A stretch of DNA of 64,000 bases from Stromatinia cepivora (taxonomy: Eukaryota > Ascomycota > Leotiomycetes > Helotiales > Sclerotiniaceae). The stretch's first letter is position 1. Each line of letters opens with the position of its first letter. The stretch covers positions 558,001-622,000 of the forward strand of contig RCTD01000024.1 in NCBI GenBank assembly GCA_014898415.1, read 5' to 3'. A program made the translations under genes and the position numbers. Under the pieces are notes generated by a model. That model searched no databases. It saw only the letters and a program-made list of their open reading frames with translations, and had not been told where the DNA came from. This document shows positions 48,620-60,599 of this stretch, in pieces.

Positions 48620-50409
48620 ATGTTATTTCTCAGACTTCTACTGCTGGCAACCTGGTCAATATCAACATCTGCTTTTGGATGGAAGTCCAAAATAATAGAT
48701 GACTCCACTCCTGGTCAGCGACACATTGAAAGAAACCAAAATCAGAATAGTAGGATAGAGCTGGCGAATGCTCGATCTCGGACCAACGAACTGTATTCCA
48801 GCGCAATGCTCGAGCTCAAGAGACTAGAGGAAGAGCCAATTTGTCACCGGGTGGCTGCACAGCTACTCATGAGCAATTGTGAAGGTCTTGAGGATATCAA
48901 TCAAAAAGAGTATGACCTTTACAGTGGACGTATTCAAAGACATTATGTGGAGAGCCTGGCTGCAAGTCTGGCAATTTGTGATATGGAACGGAGTAGTATG
49001 GTCGTCCCTGATTCTTGCGAGTCTTTCAGGCTACCGTCTTTGCTCCGCGCTTCTCAGGAGGCAGACGGAAAATTGCAAGTATCACAAAATGAGGTTGGTG
49101 CCTGCTTGAAGGGATTGGGCAAAGATCCCTCCCATTGGTTGAGTTGGACCAGTTATAGGGACAATTGTCTTTTGATCTGTCAAGCTGCTCGATCCGACAT
49201 TGACAAAGGTAATTCATCAGTTCATCTACAAGGAAGTGTCTAATTATTCCCAGATCAATCTATTCTTTTACAGAAAAAGCTTGTGGAAATCATGAGACAG
49301 TTTGCGGAAGACCTCGAGAATGACCTTCAAGATCTCAGGCGAAATATGGCAGATCATGCAAAAGCAGCAGATTCCTACTTCGAAGGAGTCATGACGCAAG
49401 CCGAGGTACTAAAGACCAAGGTTGAAAGTGCATTCGAGGTCATTTCATCCGAGGCATTGGTAAGTTACATTACCCAGCCATAACAGGTACTCCAATACTA
49501 ACACGTATGTTCAGGACGTTGCGAGCGCTCTACGATCAATACTTGGTAGTACTGGCGATATTCAACGAGTTATGAAGAATGTCGTCGATACGGTACTCCA
49601 AAGCAATGCAGAGATGGCTGCTGCGCAAGAGCAGGCTCTTGTGGCCACATCTGGGACTGCAAAATCACGATTGGAAGACATCAACGCACTGGCAGAAAAT
49701 GCCGAATCATCGTTTGAGAGATTGACTTATGCAATTGTAAGTTACACCAGACACTTTCAAGGTAACATGACTAATTATATGTTAGGATCTTTTGATTCCC
49801 GTGATCACTTCTATGAGTGATCGACAAGACAATTTGGATCAGGTAAGGTTTTTCGATTTACAACACCCAAGATAGAACTGACGTTTGCAGAGGTTCGAAG
49901 CACTTAGCGATGTTGTCGTCAATATGACCACCTTGATTCAAGATCATTCGGAAAGTCTTGAACAAGCCAGCTTCACCGCAACAGGTATTCGAGAGAGTCT
50001 TGGAAAAGCCGCCGAGGCTGCAAATTCATGGAACGGTATCATGGGTATGGGTGAACAATTTGTTAACAATGCTCTTCGGGTATTATTTCCCCCAGTTACC
50101 CTCTTCTTTGGAAGTCATGGTCTTCCGCCATCTTTGTTTCGCAACTTTAGTCTCTTCGTTGGAGGTACGTTTTTGCTTTTCAAATTCATACAACACATGC
50201 TAACAGGATTAGGGTGGGCAGTGGCAGAAACTACAATAAAGTTACGCCAAATCGAGCACTGGTTTCCACGAATTCAAAGACCTAGAGCATCAACACAACT
50301 GGCACGAGATAAAGTACTACAAGGGGAAGCACAAATAACTTTTGGCGCTTCCACATTACACAATGACATCGATTCAACCAAAAAAGCTCACACAGATGAG
50401 GTGAAGTAG
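48620..50409 (+). CDS. KAR5: Kar5/Tht1-type nuclear membrane fusion protein
   Basis: Five exons: 48620-49208, 49254-49459, 49515-49736, 49786-49842 and 49891-50409. All introns are GT-AG, 45-55 bp, with branch sites such as TACTAAC (near 49496). Product 530 residues. Kar5/Tht1 acts in the nuclear envelope/ER to fuse the two nuclear membranes during karyogamy. The sequence shows a signal peptide (MLFLRLLLLATWSISTSAFG) and the family's Cys domain (C75HRVAAQLLMSNC87, C120, C133, C162, C183, C187). Long helical segments follow, then hydrophobic segments near the C-terminus (about 420-460). The first junction gives DIDKDQSILLQKKL. A 42-base segment, 50165-50206, has GT-AG ends and is a multiple of three; I kept it as exon because its branch site would touch the acceptor. 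Confidence 0.86.
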
Positions 50410-51920
50410 AAATGGACGATTTTACATGACTTTTAAACTTATTCACCAACGCAAATGGACTCTTTCGGTCATCTCTAACGACAAAAATTATTAATCTTAG
50501 CAGGAGGGACAATACGATCTCTCAAATTCACGACTTTACGACTATTATGTGGTCAACTAAAATTTGGATGGAATGGGTAACAAAATATCGCTATTTATTG
50601 AACAGTAACTATTTTTGAGGGGCTTTGCATTTGCTTGGAGCAATATCATATTGCTTGCTGAAGGACATAGAGCGACAACGAACCAAACATAGGGGATACA
50701 TACTGGCACGTATATTTTTTAGGTCCGAAAAGCTAGTATGACTTCGATATTTGAAGCAATCCTCAGGTGATAATTAACAACAACATATGGGAACGGGAAC
50801 ATATCTATCTGTAAATAGAAATTATTATTTGCTCGACCTTTCAGGGGTTCGGAGCTTTCTGCAAAATACTCTCTAAATTGATTGATGTGATGTCGGTGAG
50901 GACCAAAAAGCTTTGATATGAAGCTTTCCAAGAAACCCCCTATCCAATTACTTCATCCGATTGCTTTTTGCGGTGACATGAAAACGATAATGCAAACGGT
51001 TGGTATCAGGTTGAACCTATTGTTACACAATCATACAGCATGTTTGTACTCCCCGTTTGCAACATATGTATGTAGTTATATAACTTTTCCGTTTCAACGA
51101 ATAATTATCTTCTCATATATAAACAGTGAATTCTTTATTCACCATCTACTCATAAAGTTGTCTGTTCAGTACGGGTTAATTTCGTTTTGAGATGGGGCCA
51201 TGGTGGGTGGGTCCATGCAATCGGCCGCAGGGGCAAGTCCCCTCTAAAATTTAACTGCTTCTCTTCTAGAAGTCAACAAGCTACAAGCTCAATACCCTTT
51301 AATTTCCCTTCTTGTTCCCCGAACTCTCACCAACTTGCATTGATCGGTTCTTTATTAAGCATTGCACATCATATTCTGATACTTACTTTCTTTTACGCAG
51401 AGTTCATAAATCGATCTGTTAATTGTTTGAGATATTGGAGAGAAACAAGCAGAGAGATACCGGTAGAGGAAAGCAAAGACAGAGATTCAGGTCAGTTATT
51501 TTTGATAGCCAGCCCAATCCCGAACGAAAGCCCAGATCGCGTATTCATCCATTGGGGTGCTGGAGTTTGCGCAATTGGGGGACACCATTACAAGATAGCT
51601 GTGCTCCCAATTGCGCTGAGATTGAACACGTCGTAAGTTTCGGATCACATTGAGCTTTTTGGTGTATCTTTTGTTTGGCAAATTCAATCTTTTGCGCTAC
51701 CACATGAGATTTGTATCTTTCCATTGATCAGTTATATGTTACATGTCGCGCTGTTGTTTGGTGGAGTACATATGCACATGTGAGGCTAGGAAGATTGGGC
51801 TGGGGAAATGGACGTTGGTGAATCACACATGAATATCGCTGACATATAAATTTTTACAACTATAGTCGCAAATATTAGTCCTTCGTTATACAATCTCTTT
51901 CCTCCTCGATCATTGTCAAC
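50410..51920. other. Intergenic region upstream of the coiled-coil gene
   Basis: About 1.5 kb. It probably holds the 3' flank of the Kar5-like gene and the promoter and 5' leader of the next gene. A frame at 51187-51636 (149 codons) overlaps another at 51423-51653; neither starts at a clear ATG or shows a domain, so I do not call a gene. Confidence 0.45.
51845..51850 (+). promoter_or_regulatory. Possible TATA box of the coiled-coil gene
   Basis: TATAAA, 71 bases before the ATG at 51921. The leader between is C/T-rich (TCTCTTTCCTCCTCGATC) and the start context is CAACATGGC, close to the fungal consensus. Confidence 0.4.
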
Positions 51921-54900
51921 ATGGCGGACGTTGAGAGCCCAGTTATTCCCCAAGAGACTCATAAACCAGAAGAAACATCCACAGAGATGTTAGAGGATAC
52001 TCCTATTACCCCTGTTGAAGGTTCCGTTGAAGGCACGGCAGATGCTGTACCAGAGGAAAATACCGGAGCAGCATCGGAAGTAGATACTGAGACGGAGAGG
52101 GAATCTGTCAAGAGCGCAGATACAGAAAAGACCACATCAGGATCTACAAATGGTGTTAAAAAGGAAAATGTACTTCCAAAAAGAGCTGGTTCATCAGCGG
52201 CACCAAGACGTCCAATTTCAGGGAGTGCAACCAGGCCCACCACTTCTTCTGCGATCAAGCCCACTTCTTCATCCACAACAAAAACTACTGGAGGTTTAAG
52301 TAAACCTCCATCGCGCCCAGCAAGTGGAGCTGTTGTGCGAAAGCCTACAAGCAGTGCAACAGGACCTACGTCTTCCAGCGCCAGTCATAGAGCTCCTTCC
52401 GCAGCTGGAACCCATGCAGATGAGAAAAAATCTACCACTACCCCTGCACGACGGGTTTCTCTTGCACCAAGCCATACAAATTCTTCGAAGACTCCTGGAA
52501 CAGCTGCCGAAGCTCGGGCCAGACCCGCCTCGATGCATACTACTACCACCACAACAACTGCAAGAAAGCCTGTTGCACCAGCGCCAGCAGCTGGCCAGAC
52601 TAGTCCAAAGGCTGCGAAGCCTACTAGCACAACTGCTCCAAAGCCAGCGCCTGCTTCAAGGTGAGTTCTTTTATATCTTAATTTCAGGTGTTTAGCTCAC
52701 TCAATACTAATATGTAACCAGCACTACTACAGCTCGTCCAGCACATTCTTCCAAGCCTTCAATTAGCGCTCTTAGCAGTGGCGGCGCAGTTTCGGAAGCT
52801 AGAAAACGTCTTAATGCTCTTCAAGGCGGCGGATCGGCTCATCCAGCACCAAAGCCATCGGCATTGGCATCTGCTCGTTCAGTCAGTGGGACATCACCTT
52901 CGACTGCCGCCTCATCCACGAAGGAAGTCGAAGAGTTGAAGAAACAATTAGTGGAGAGCGAATCCAAGGTTGAAGAATTAAAGAAAGAAATTACCACATC
53001 ACAAGAGAAACTTCTTGAACTTGTTAAGGCTGCCGAAGAGGAATCGAAGCATATTTCAGATGCCGAGGAAACCATTCGCGCAACCCACAGCGAACTTGTC
53101 GAGAAACTTAATGCCGACCACAAAGCTATCTTGGAGAGTTTGCAGGCCCAATTGGTAGAAGCCGAGAGTGCTAAAGAGGCAGCTCAAGAAGCTTCTTTGG
53201 CGGCTATCGAAGAGGTAAAAGAAGCTGCATCTTCGAAGGGAGCTACGGAACATGCTGAAGCTTTGGAAAAGTTAAAGGTTGAACATAGTGCTGCTTTGGA
53301 TGCACTAAACGCAGAGTTGGCAGCCGCCAAGGAAACTAATACTGCCGAGCATGCCAAAGCTTTAGAGGCCGTCAATGCCGAATTAGCTGCCGCTAAGGAG
53401 GCAAATGCCGGCGCTATCGCTGCCGCTGCCGAGAAGGAGGCCGAGATTATGAATTTGAAAGTTCAACTTGAGAAAGCCATTGCAGAATGTGCAGCCGCTA
53501 CCGAATCTTTGAAAGCTTTACAAGCCGAGCATGATGAGAGAGTTAAGGCCTTGGAGTCAGATTTCGAATCTAAAGTACGTGTTCATGCAGACTCTCTGGA
53601 AGAGTTAAAGAAGACTTTGGCTGAGGAGCACAATGCTGCTGTGGAGGCATTGAAGATTGCCCATTCCGAGGAAATTGCAAAGGGAAACACCGATGCTTCA
53701 TCCACCTACGAAACTCAAATCACTGAGTTGACCACTAAGCATGAAGAAAACTTGGCCACCATTCAAAAACAGCTTAACACCCAAGCTGATGAGCATGCAA
53801 GCGCTTTGGAGGAATTGAAGAAAACTTTGACGGAAGAGCACAACGTCGCTCTTGATGCATTGAAGTCCGCTCACTCGGAGGAGCTTGCGAAGGGTAATAC
53901 CAATGCCTCTTCGGCCTATGAAACCCAGGTTGCCGAATTGACTACAAAACATGAAGAGAGCTTAGCCGCCGTTCAAAAACAACTTGATGATGTCCTCGAG
54001 GCTCAAAAGGCTTTGGAATCTGCTCATGCTGAAAAGGTATCAAGTCTGGAAGACGAGGTTACAAGTCTCAAAGAGACTTTTGAAAAGACTTCCATAGCAT
54101 TGGCAGCATCAGAAAAGGAAATCTCAGAAGCTAAGGATGAGGCTGAGTCTGCCAAGAAAGAACTTGCTTCCGCTCAAGAGCAAGTTGCTCAATTGACTGC
54201 AAAATTGGATGGCTTGCAATCTACTGGTACTGAGTCGGAATCCGCTTTAACGGCCGCCAAGCAAGAATTGGAAAAATCCAAGGAGGAAGTTATTGCACTT
54301 CAAAAGGCTTTGGAGCAACTTGGTTCTGATGGAAAAGACAAGGATGAGTTGCATAGCAAGATCCAGGCGGAGCTTGCAACAACTGTCCAGTCATTGGATG
54401 AGAAGACCAAGGAAATTTCCGAGCTTTTGGAGAAACACGCACTGGAAACTTCGACACTTAATGAGAAGCACCTGAAAGAATTGGAAACCATTTCCAACGA
54501 CTATCAAAAAGAAATCGATGCATTATCAGGAGACTCTGGTATCAGAGATGAATTTAATGCATTGAAGACCAAGCATGAAGAACTCACCAAGGCCCATACC
54601 GAGATTTTGGAGGCTCATCAGCAGGAACTCGAGAAGGCAAAGCAATGCCACGCTGCAGCAATTGTTGAACTCGATAACAATGATAAAGCTCATCAACGTG
54701 CATTGGAAGATTTGAAGACAAATCATGCCAAGGCATTAGATGAAGCACATGATAGGGCTATATCCGCTAGTCATTCTTCCCACTCTTCGGAATTACAACA
54801 GCTTGAACATAGTCATGCTGCTGCCATTGCTGACTTGAAATCCGAGTACGAGAAGACTCATGCAAAGGCGTTGGATGATTCGCATGGCCAAGCAACTTCT

Positions 54901-56796
54901 GCTGCTCAAAAGGCACACGAGCAGGAATTGGAGAAATTGATCCTTAGCCACGCTGAAGATATCGCTGCATTAAAGGCACAGTATGCTACAGCTCAATCAA
55001 CCCACGACGAAACTATTGCCGCCTTGAAGGCAGAGCATGAAGCTAGTCTTGCTACTGCTTCGTCAGATTTCGAGAGCCAAAAGGGTGCTCAAAAAGCTCA
55101 CGAAGAAGAAATAGAGAGATTAATTCAAAGTCATGCTGAGGACATCGCTGCATTAAAGGCTCAACATGCAACTGCTCAATCGAATCATGATGAAGCAATC
55201 GCCGCTTTGAGGGCAGAGCATGAATCCAGTCTTGCTACTAGTTCATCAAATCTTGAAAGTCAAAAGGGGGCTCAACAAGCTCATGAACAGGAATTGGAGA
55301 GATTGATTCAAAGTCATGCCGAAGATATTGCCGCCTTAAAAGCTCAACATGCGACTGCTCAATCAACTCACGATGAAGTAATTGCTGCTTTGAAAGCAGA
55401 TTATGAAACTAGTCATGCCACCGCTTCATCGGATCTCGAGAAACAAAAGGCCGTAGAGGCTGAGTTGCAAGTTGAGATTACTAAATCCAAACAATCTTTA
55501 CATTCAGTACAGGATGAGTTGGAAGCTCTTAAGCAAGATTTGGCTGTGGAGAAGATTGCCAAGGCTAACGCTGAGGCTGATTTGGAAGCTGCAAGGAATG
55601 TGAAGCCAGATACTTCTGAACTTGATGCTTTACGTCAAGAATTACAAGCTCTCAAGACTCAACATGAAGCTGCTCTTGCATCAGCCAAACAGGAATCGGC
55701 CATGGTCACCCAAGAGCTTACAGCTAGTAAATTACAACTAGAAACAGAAAAGACTGAACTTGAGAAGGAGAAAGCTGCTCTTGAACAAAAGGTCAAGACC
55801 AGCAAGGATGATTACAAAACCATGCACGAGTCTATGACGGAATTACTTGAAGAGACTAGCAAAGATTGTGAAACACTCGATGCTCGTCTAAAGGAAGCCG
55901 AAGCTCAACTTAAGGTCAGGGATGCTGAACTTGCAGAGGCAAAGGTATGAACTCAAGTTTCGTTAATATTATGTAGTTATAATAGTACTAGGTACTTGAG
56001 CTAATGCCATATGGTGAAAACAAAAAGGCCAAGCTCCCAACTACATCCCCACCAAAAACACCAACATTTGGAGGAATTTTTTCTAGAGGATTCGCCGAAA
56101 CTGATGGTAAGGACTCTAATGGGACGGGTGAAAGCACAGATGCAGTAGCGACACCTGAAAGTGAGCATGATAATTCATCAGCGGCGTTAGCTTCGGTTGG
56201 CGAGCCTTTTTTCTAGTGCTTCTGTTGCCCTATCCTATTCTTTTTTCCTATTTTTTTTGCACATACACAAGATCCTTTCATATACGTACACTGATACCTA
56301 ATCTTTCCCTTCCGTGCCAACCTCATCTGGATACTCATATACATGATAGAAAGGAAACATTCACTAACGTATTTCTTGAATTGATAGTTAGCAAAAGCTA
56401 GAGTTACAGTTGAACAATTAGAGAAGATGAATGAGGATTTGAAGAAGGATAATATGAGGTAGTTATTTACTTGCTCTTTTTTTACTCTGATCATTTCCCC
56501 CATCACACAAACCCTTCCTTCCACATCAAATTGATCTCGGGCTTCCTTTATCGGTACCATCAATATCGGTCCATCCGCCCCCACTCCCCCCCCCCATCCT
56601 TTTTGTTATCCACTCTTTCGCTTTCCCTCCCCTCTTCCTCTCTCTCAACGGGATTTGCTGCTTGCTTTTTAATTGCTATTACATTGGTATTGAAATTTGC
56701 GAAGTGTGAAATCTCGGCTGATATTAGATTATTTTGCTCACGCATAGGTCATTAGAATCAATTTCAGACGTCTTTGGGCCAGCTCGTAATGATTAG
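51921..56796 (+). CDS. Very long Ala/Glu-rich coiled-coil protein, two possible 3' ends
   Basis: Exons 51921-52660 and 52722-55944 are certain (intron GTGAGT...TACTAAT...CCAG, phase 2). Two endings then fit equally in phase. End 1 is 55992-56216, stop TAG, 1395 residues. End 2 is 55992-56106 (donor GTAAGG), 56392-56458 and 56748-56796, 1397 residues. Residues 1 to about 310 are disordered, rich in Ser/Thr/Pro/Ala and basic, beginning MADVESPVIPQE. From about 330 to 1320 the chain is almost unbroken heptad-type coiled coil, including three near-identical 61-residue repeats (DNA 54913-55461, period 183 bp) and a 70-residue pair (from 53599 and 53809). No enzyme motif. Similar fungal proteins are annotated only as M-protein-repeat or hypothetical; a scaffold or cytoskeletal role is a guess. 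Confidence 0.87.
54913..55461 (+). repeat. Three 183-bp in-frame coding repeats
   Basis: Unit starts at 54913, 55096 and 55279, each opening with a HExExE[LI]E[KR]LI block and containing SHAEDIAALKAQ and a STHDE/SNHDE motif. Each unit codes for 61 residues. Confidence 0.88.
56392..56796 (+). other. Alternative terminal exons of the coiled-coil gene
   Basis: Exon 56392-56458 codes KARVTVEQLEKMNEDLKKDN, a good coiled-coil sequence, ending AG before GTAG. Exon 56748-56796 codes SLESISDVFGPARND and a TAG stop, preceded by CGCATAG. Phases match the donor at 56107 (GATG/GTAAGG) exactly. The flanking introns, 285 and 289 bp, are long for this gene set and contain T/C-rich low-complexity sequence. 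Confidence 0.6.
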
Positions 56797-57666
56797 GTCA
56801 TGAGATAATATTATCATTCTCTTCGTTCAAAATATTCCATTAGCGATTTTCAAGTCAACTTTCCGACAATTTTTGCGCATTATGTCTCAGCTCAACTTAT
56901 GTCAACTTACTTTCACTCAGCTTTTTCAGCAAACTGTTTCTTCAGTGGTTTCAACGTATTTCATGTCGCCGATACTGTTTATCATGTTCCGACTGTTTAT
57001 TTAATTCGACTTTTTTAATGCATCATCTACAGTACTGCGTCTTTAGTTCATGGTGGCTACTTTGTCTTGACTTTGAAAAGTCTTTTGCTTAAGAGGAATC
57101 CACAACTTGCGCAATACCCGAAATACAAACAAAACCTTTCTATACCCAAATTTACTTTTTGCTTTTTTGCTATTTTTACTAGTTTCGGTTCTTGCGTCTT
57201 GCATTTCTTGCTTGCATTCTTCAAAATTTTCACGGAGAGTGCGCAGATATGTTGATGGATGGATGGATCTGGTATCATCTTTCTTTTTTTTGACGCACTT
57301 TTTAATAGAGATGGATGGATGGATGATTGGACGGATGGGTTGATAGATGGTTGGTATAGTTTTGGTATGAATGGTGGATTGGGGGGAAGGATTAGATGGA
57401 AATTTGTATGTGAGATGAGGTGAGGTGAAGTGCGTTGAAGCTGCATATGCAGAGTCCATATTGGGACATAATGTATGGATTGATGGATGAATGTAGGGGC
57501 TTAACTATTAAGTAGTAATGAGAATGAATTAGTGGTTTTACAAAGATGAAGTTATCTAGTGTTTAACTTGTTGAGTATGGATGAGTGGGTAATGATGATG
57601 ATGATGATGATGTATGGAAACTAACTTGAAACTTTGAAGCCCAGAATAACGAGAGAGTGGGAGGGA
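56797..57666. other. 3' flank with simple repeats
   Basis: No supported gene. It contains GGAT-type runs at about 57253-57345 and (GAT)n at about 57593-57612. The 138-codon minus-strand frame at 57043-57459 has an ATG but is derived from the simple repeats and is low-complexity. Confidence 0.55.
57659..57666. repeat. Target-site duplication GGGAGGGA, left (hAT)
   Basis: The same eight bases follow the right end of the element at 63195-63202. Eight-base TSDs are diagnostic of the hAT superfamily. Confidence 0.93.
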
Positions 57667-60599
57667 TAGACTGCGCAACGGGTACCCGCGGGGCGGATAA
57701 TGGCCTTGACAGATAATCCGTGAGTATTTATTGGGCGGGGCGGGTAATTCAAAATCTGGATGGGTAATTTATAGGTTATTTGCAAATAATTTATAGATTA
57801 TCTATATATCTGTAAATAATTTATTTATTTGTGAATAAATAGATAATCTATGGATATATGAGTAATCTATAAATTATCTGTAGATTATCTATAAATAATC
57901 CATAAATGCTTGATAAAATTATAAATATGAAACACTTTATTATATTAATCTTTATATTAATTGTTTTATTTATTTAAATTGGATTATATAAAATAGATTG
58001 AATAAAAGATTAATTATATTTTTATTATTTATTATTATATATCTGAATATAGATTACAATTCCTTTTTAATATAGGAGTAATCTATTATCATTTTCTATA
58101 AACGATATATAAACATTATATTCTTCGTTTGAATAGTTATTTGTTTTATATGAATAGTATATAAATTTGTTATTAATAATTATTAGCTTTTCATTAATAA
58201 GTAAGTATAAAAGTCTATTTTCAAATTCAGTTATTATAATAGACTCTGCAATCTTTTATAAAGTCTTTAAGATTGAACTTTGAATTCGAAAGGAATTGTA
58301 ATTATATATGATTTCTTTTATTAATTAATGGAATAGTAATTTCAGTATAAAAAGTTCTATCGATTTTTGATATCGATGAATTTCTTGAAGTATAATAATT
58401 ATATATGTTTTAAAGTCTTATATTAATCATTTAATTTATTATTAGGTTTAAATCTTTATTTCTTTTTGTTTATATTATGAATATATGATTTTTTAATTCG
58501 TAATTGTGTTTTCATATTATTTAAAGTAATCTGGATAGTATTTTGCTTTAAAAAAGATATATCGTATTTTGTTAAAGAATTGATAATTATTTAAAAATAA
58601 ATTAAAGTAATTCAATTTATTAATATTGATTGTAATATAAATAGTTTAGGAATATTGAAAGAAGAATAGGCTGAAATATAGATATAATGAATCAAAGATT
58701 AAAAAAAGTAATATTTAAATGGGGATTGAATCTTTATTCTAAAAATAAATGAATATATATTTAATGTTTCTTTATTTTCAAAAACTTTAATTTATTTCAA
58801 ATCTTTTAAACCTTTATTATTAAATTCAATCTTTATATTAATTTTTATATTAATAATTTAATATACTTTTTAAGTGTAAAGTTTTTATTGAATTATTTAA
58901 TAATCTTTATATTATTAAAACTCGAAATCGATTAAATAATCGAAATGAATTTGAAATTCAAATTGAAAAAGTTAAAGCGAATAATCAAATAATAATCATT
59001 TATCGATTAAATATTATTTGTCGATTAAGTGAATGAATTCAAATGAGTGAGTTCGAATAAATTAATATAAAAGAATGGATCAAAAATGAAGTGATCTATA
59101 AATGGTAAATTAGAATAAGTTTATTTTTTCCTTATTGATATTACTTTTGATCTTATTAAAAAAGTAACAAATGTTCATATATTAATTATTATATAAAGAT
59201 TAGGCTATAGAGATAAAGAAAATCAATTTACACAAGTTTACAATAATAATAATAATTTTAAAGATTATAAAAAAAACAATAAGGTTCTTTAAAAGCGAAT
59301 ATAGAGAAATAATAATGAATGTAATAGAGAAAGATTTATTGATTTTAAAGGAGATAAAGAAAAGCAAAAACAAAAGTTTTTTGTTTATAATATTAAGATA
59401 TATTAATTCTTATGATTTTTACTTTTTTATTATTAATTTATTATTTAAAAGCATCGAAATCTTGAGTTTCGTTTTTGGCAAAAAACTTGGAAATGAATAA
59501 TGAAAAGCTTTCAAAAAAAATGTAATAAATTAAATCTGAAAGGAATTGATTACTTAATCTTTTTAAGGCTTTATATTAATTGTAAGATCAAATAAATTAA
59601 TCTTTTTTTATATTAATCTTTATATTAATTATTAATCATTATATAATAAATATTATGAAATCATTCTATTTTATAAATTCTTTATCTCTTATAAATTGAT
59701 GTTATAACGAAATCTCTGTATAATTCTTAATATTGGATATGAAAAAGGGGATCCAGATTAAATATAATTATTAGGCCTTAATAAATAATATATAGAGAAT
59801 TATAACCTTAAAAAATATGGATTTTATAATCCATTAGAGAAAAATAAGGAATTATATAAAAGTATATTGCTTTTATTGATATATTCTGAAGATTCTATTT
59901 TTTAAGATTATTAATATATCAATTTTGTATATAAAGAGTTTTGTTTGATGATTAGTATAAAGCTATTCTTCAAATTTAATATATAAATAATTTGTTAATA
60001 TTAATATCAATATTAATATCAATAATATCAATTCTTATTATATCGATAAATAAAGTTATAATAATATATACCTTTATTATTCTTTATTTAAAATAATTGT
60101 TTCAAATTTAGGGTTAATTAGCGATCTTTGTAGTATTGATCTTCGAAGTGATTTTTCTATTAAAGAGAATAATTCAATAGAAGATTTTATTTCGCTTTTT
60201 TCAGTTGTAGATTCTAATCAAGTTTATTTTCTTTTCAAATTGAATACCAAACAATTGTTTTTATAATAATGGTGACAATCATTGTAATATAAATCGAAAA
60301 CTTTAAATGATATCAATTCTTATAAAATGATTGATTAAAAGAAAAATAAAAAAGCACGAATATAGAAATCTTTTCAGTAAAAGGCTAGAATCTCAAATAG
60401 AGAATCTGATATAATCTATCGAATCTGCAAGAATATGCTTATCCATTTTAATGCTCGAGATAAGAATATAGAAATTACATCTTTGATCAATCATTTAAAA
60501 TCTAAAATATATAAAAGGATTGTAAATCCTATATAAGCTTTTTATTATTCAAAGTAAGTTATTTTAATTAATATAAAGATTAGTATAAATATTAATTCA

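Noticed and set aside
51187..51653. Possible small gene or upstream ORFs before the coiled-coil gene
   Set aside because: Two overlapping frames without strong start or homology; more likely intergenic or 5' leader sequence.
57043..57459. 138-codon minus-strand frame with ATG
   Set aside because: Low-complexity His/Pro/Ser/Ile-rich translation of GGAT-type simple repeats; two overlapping frames are equally open.
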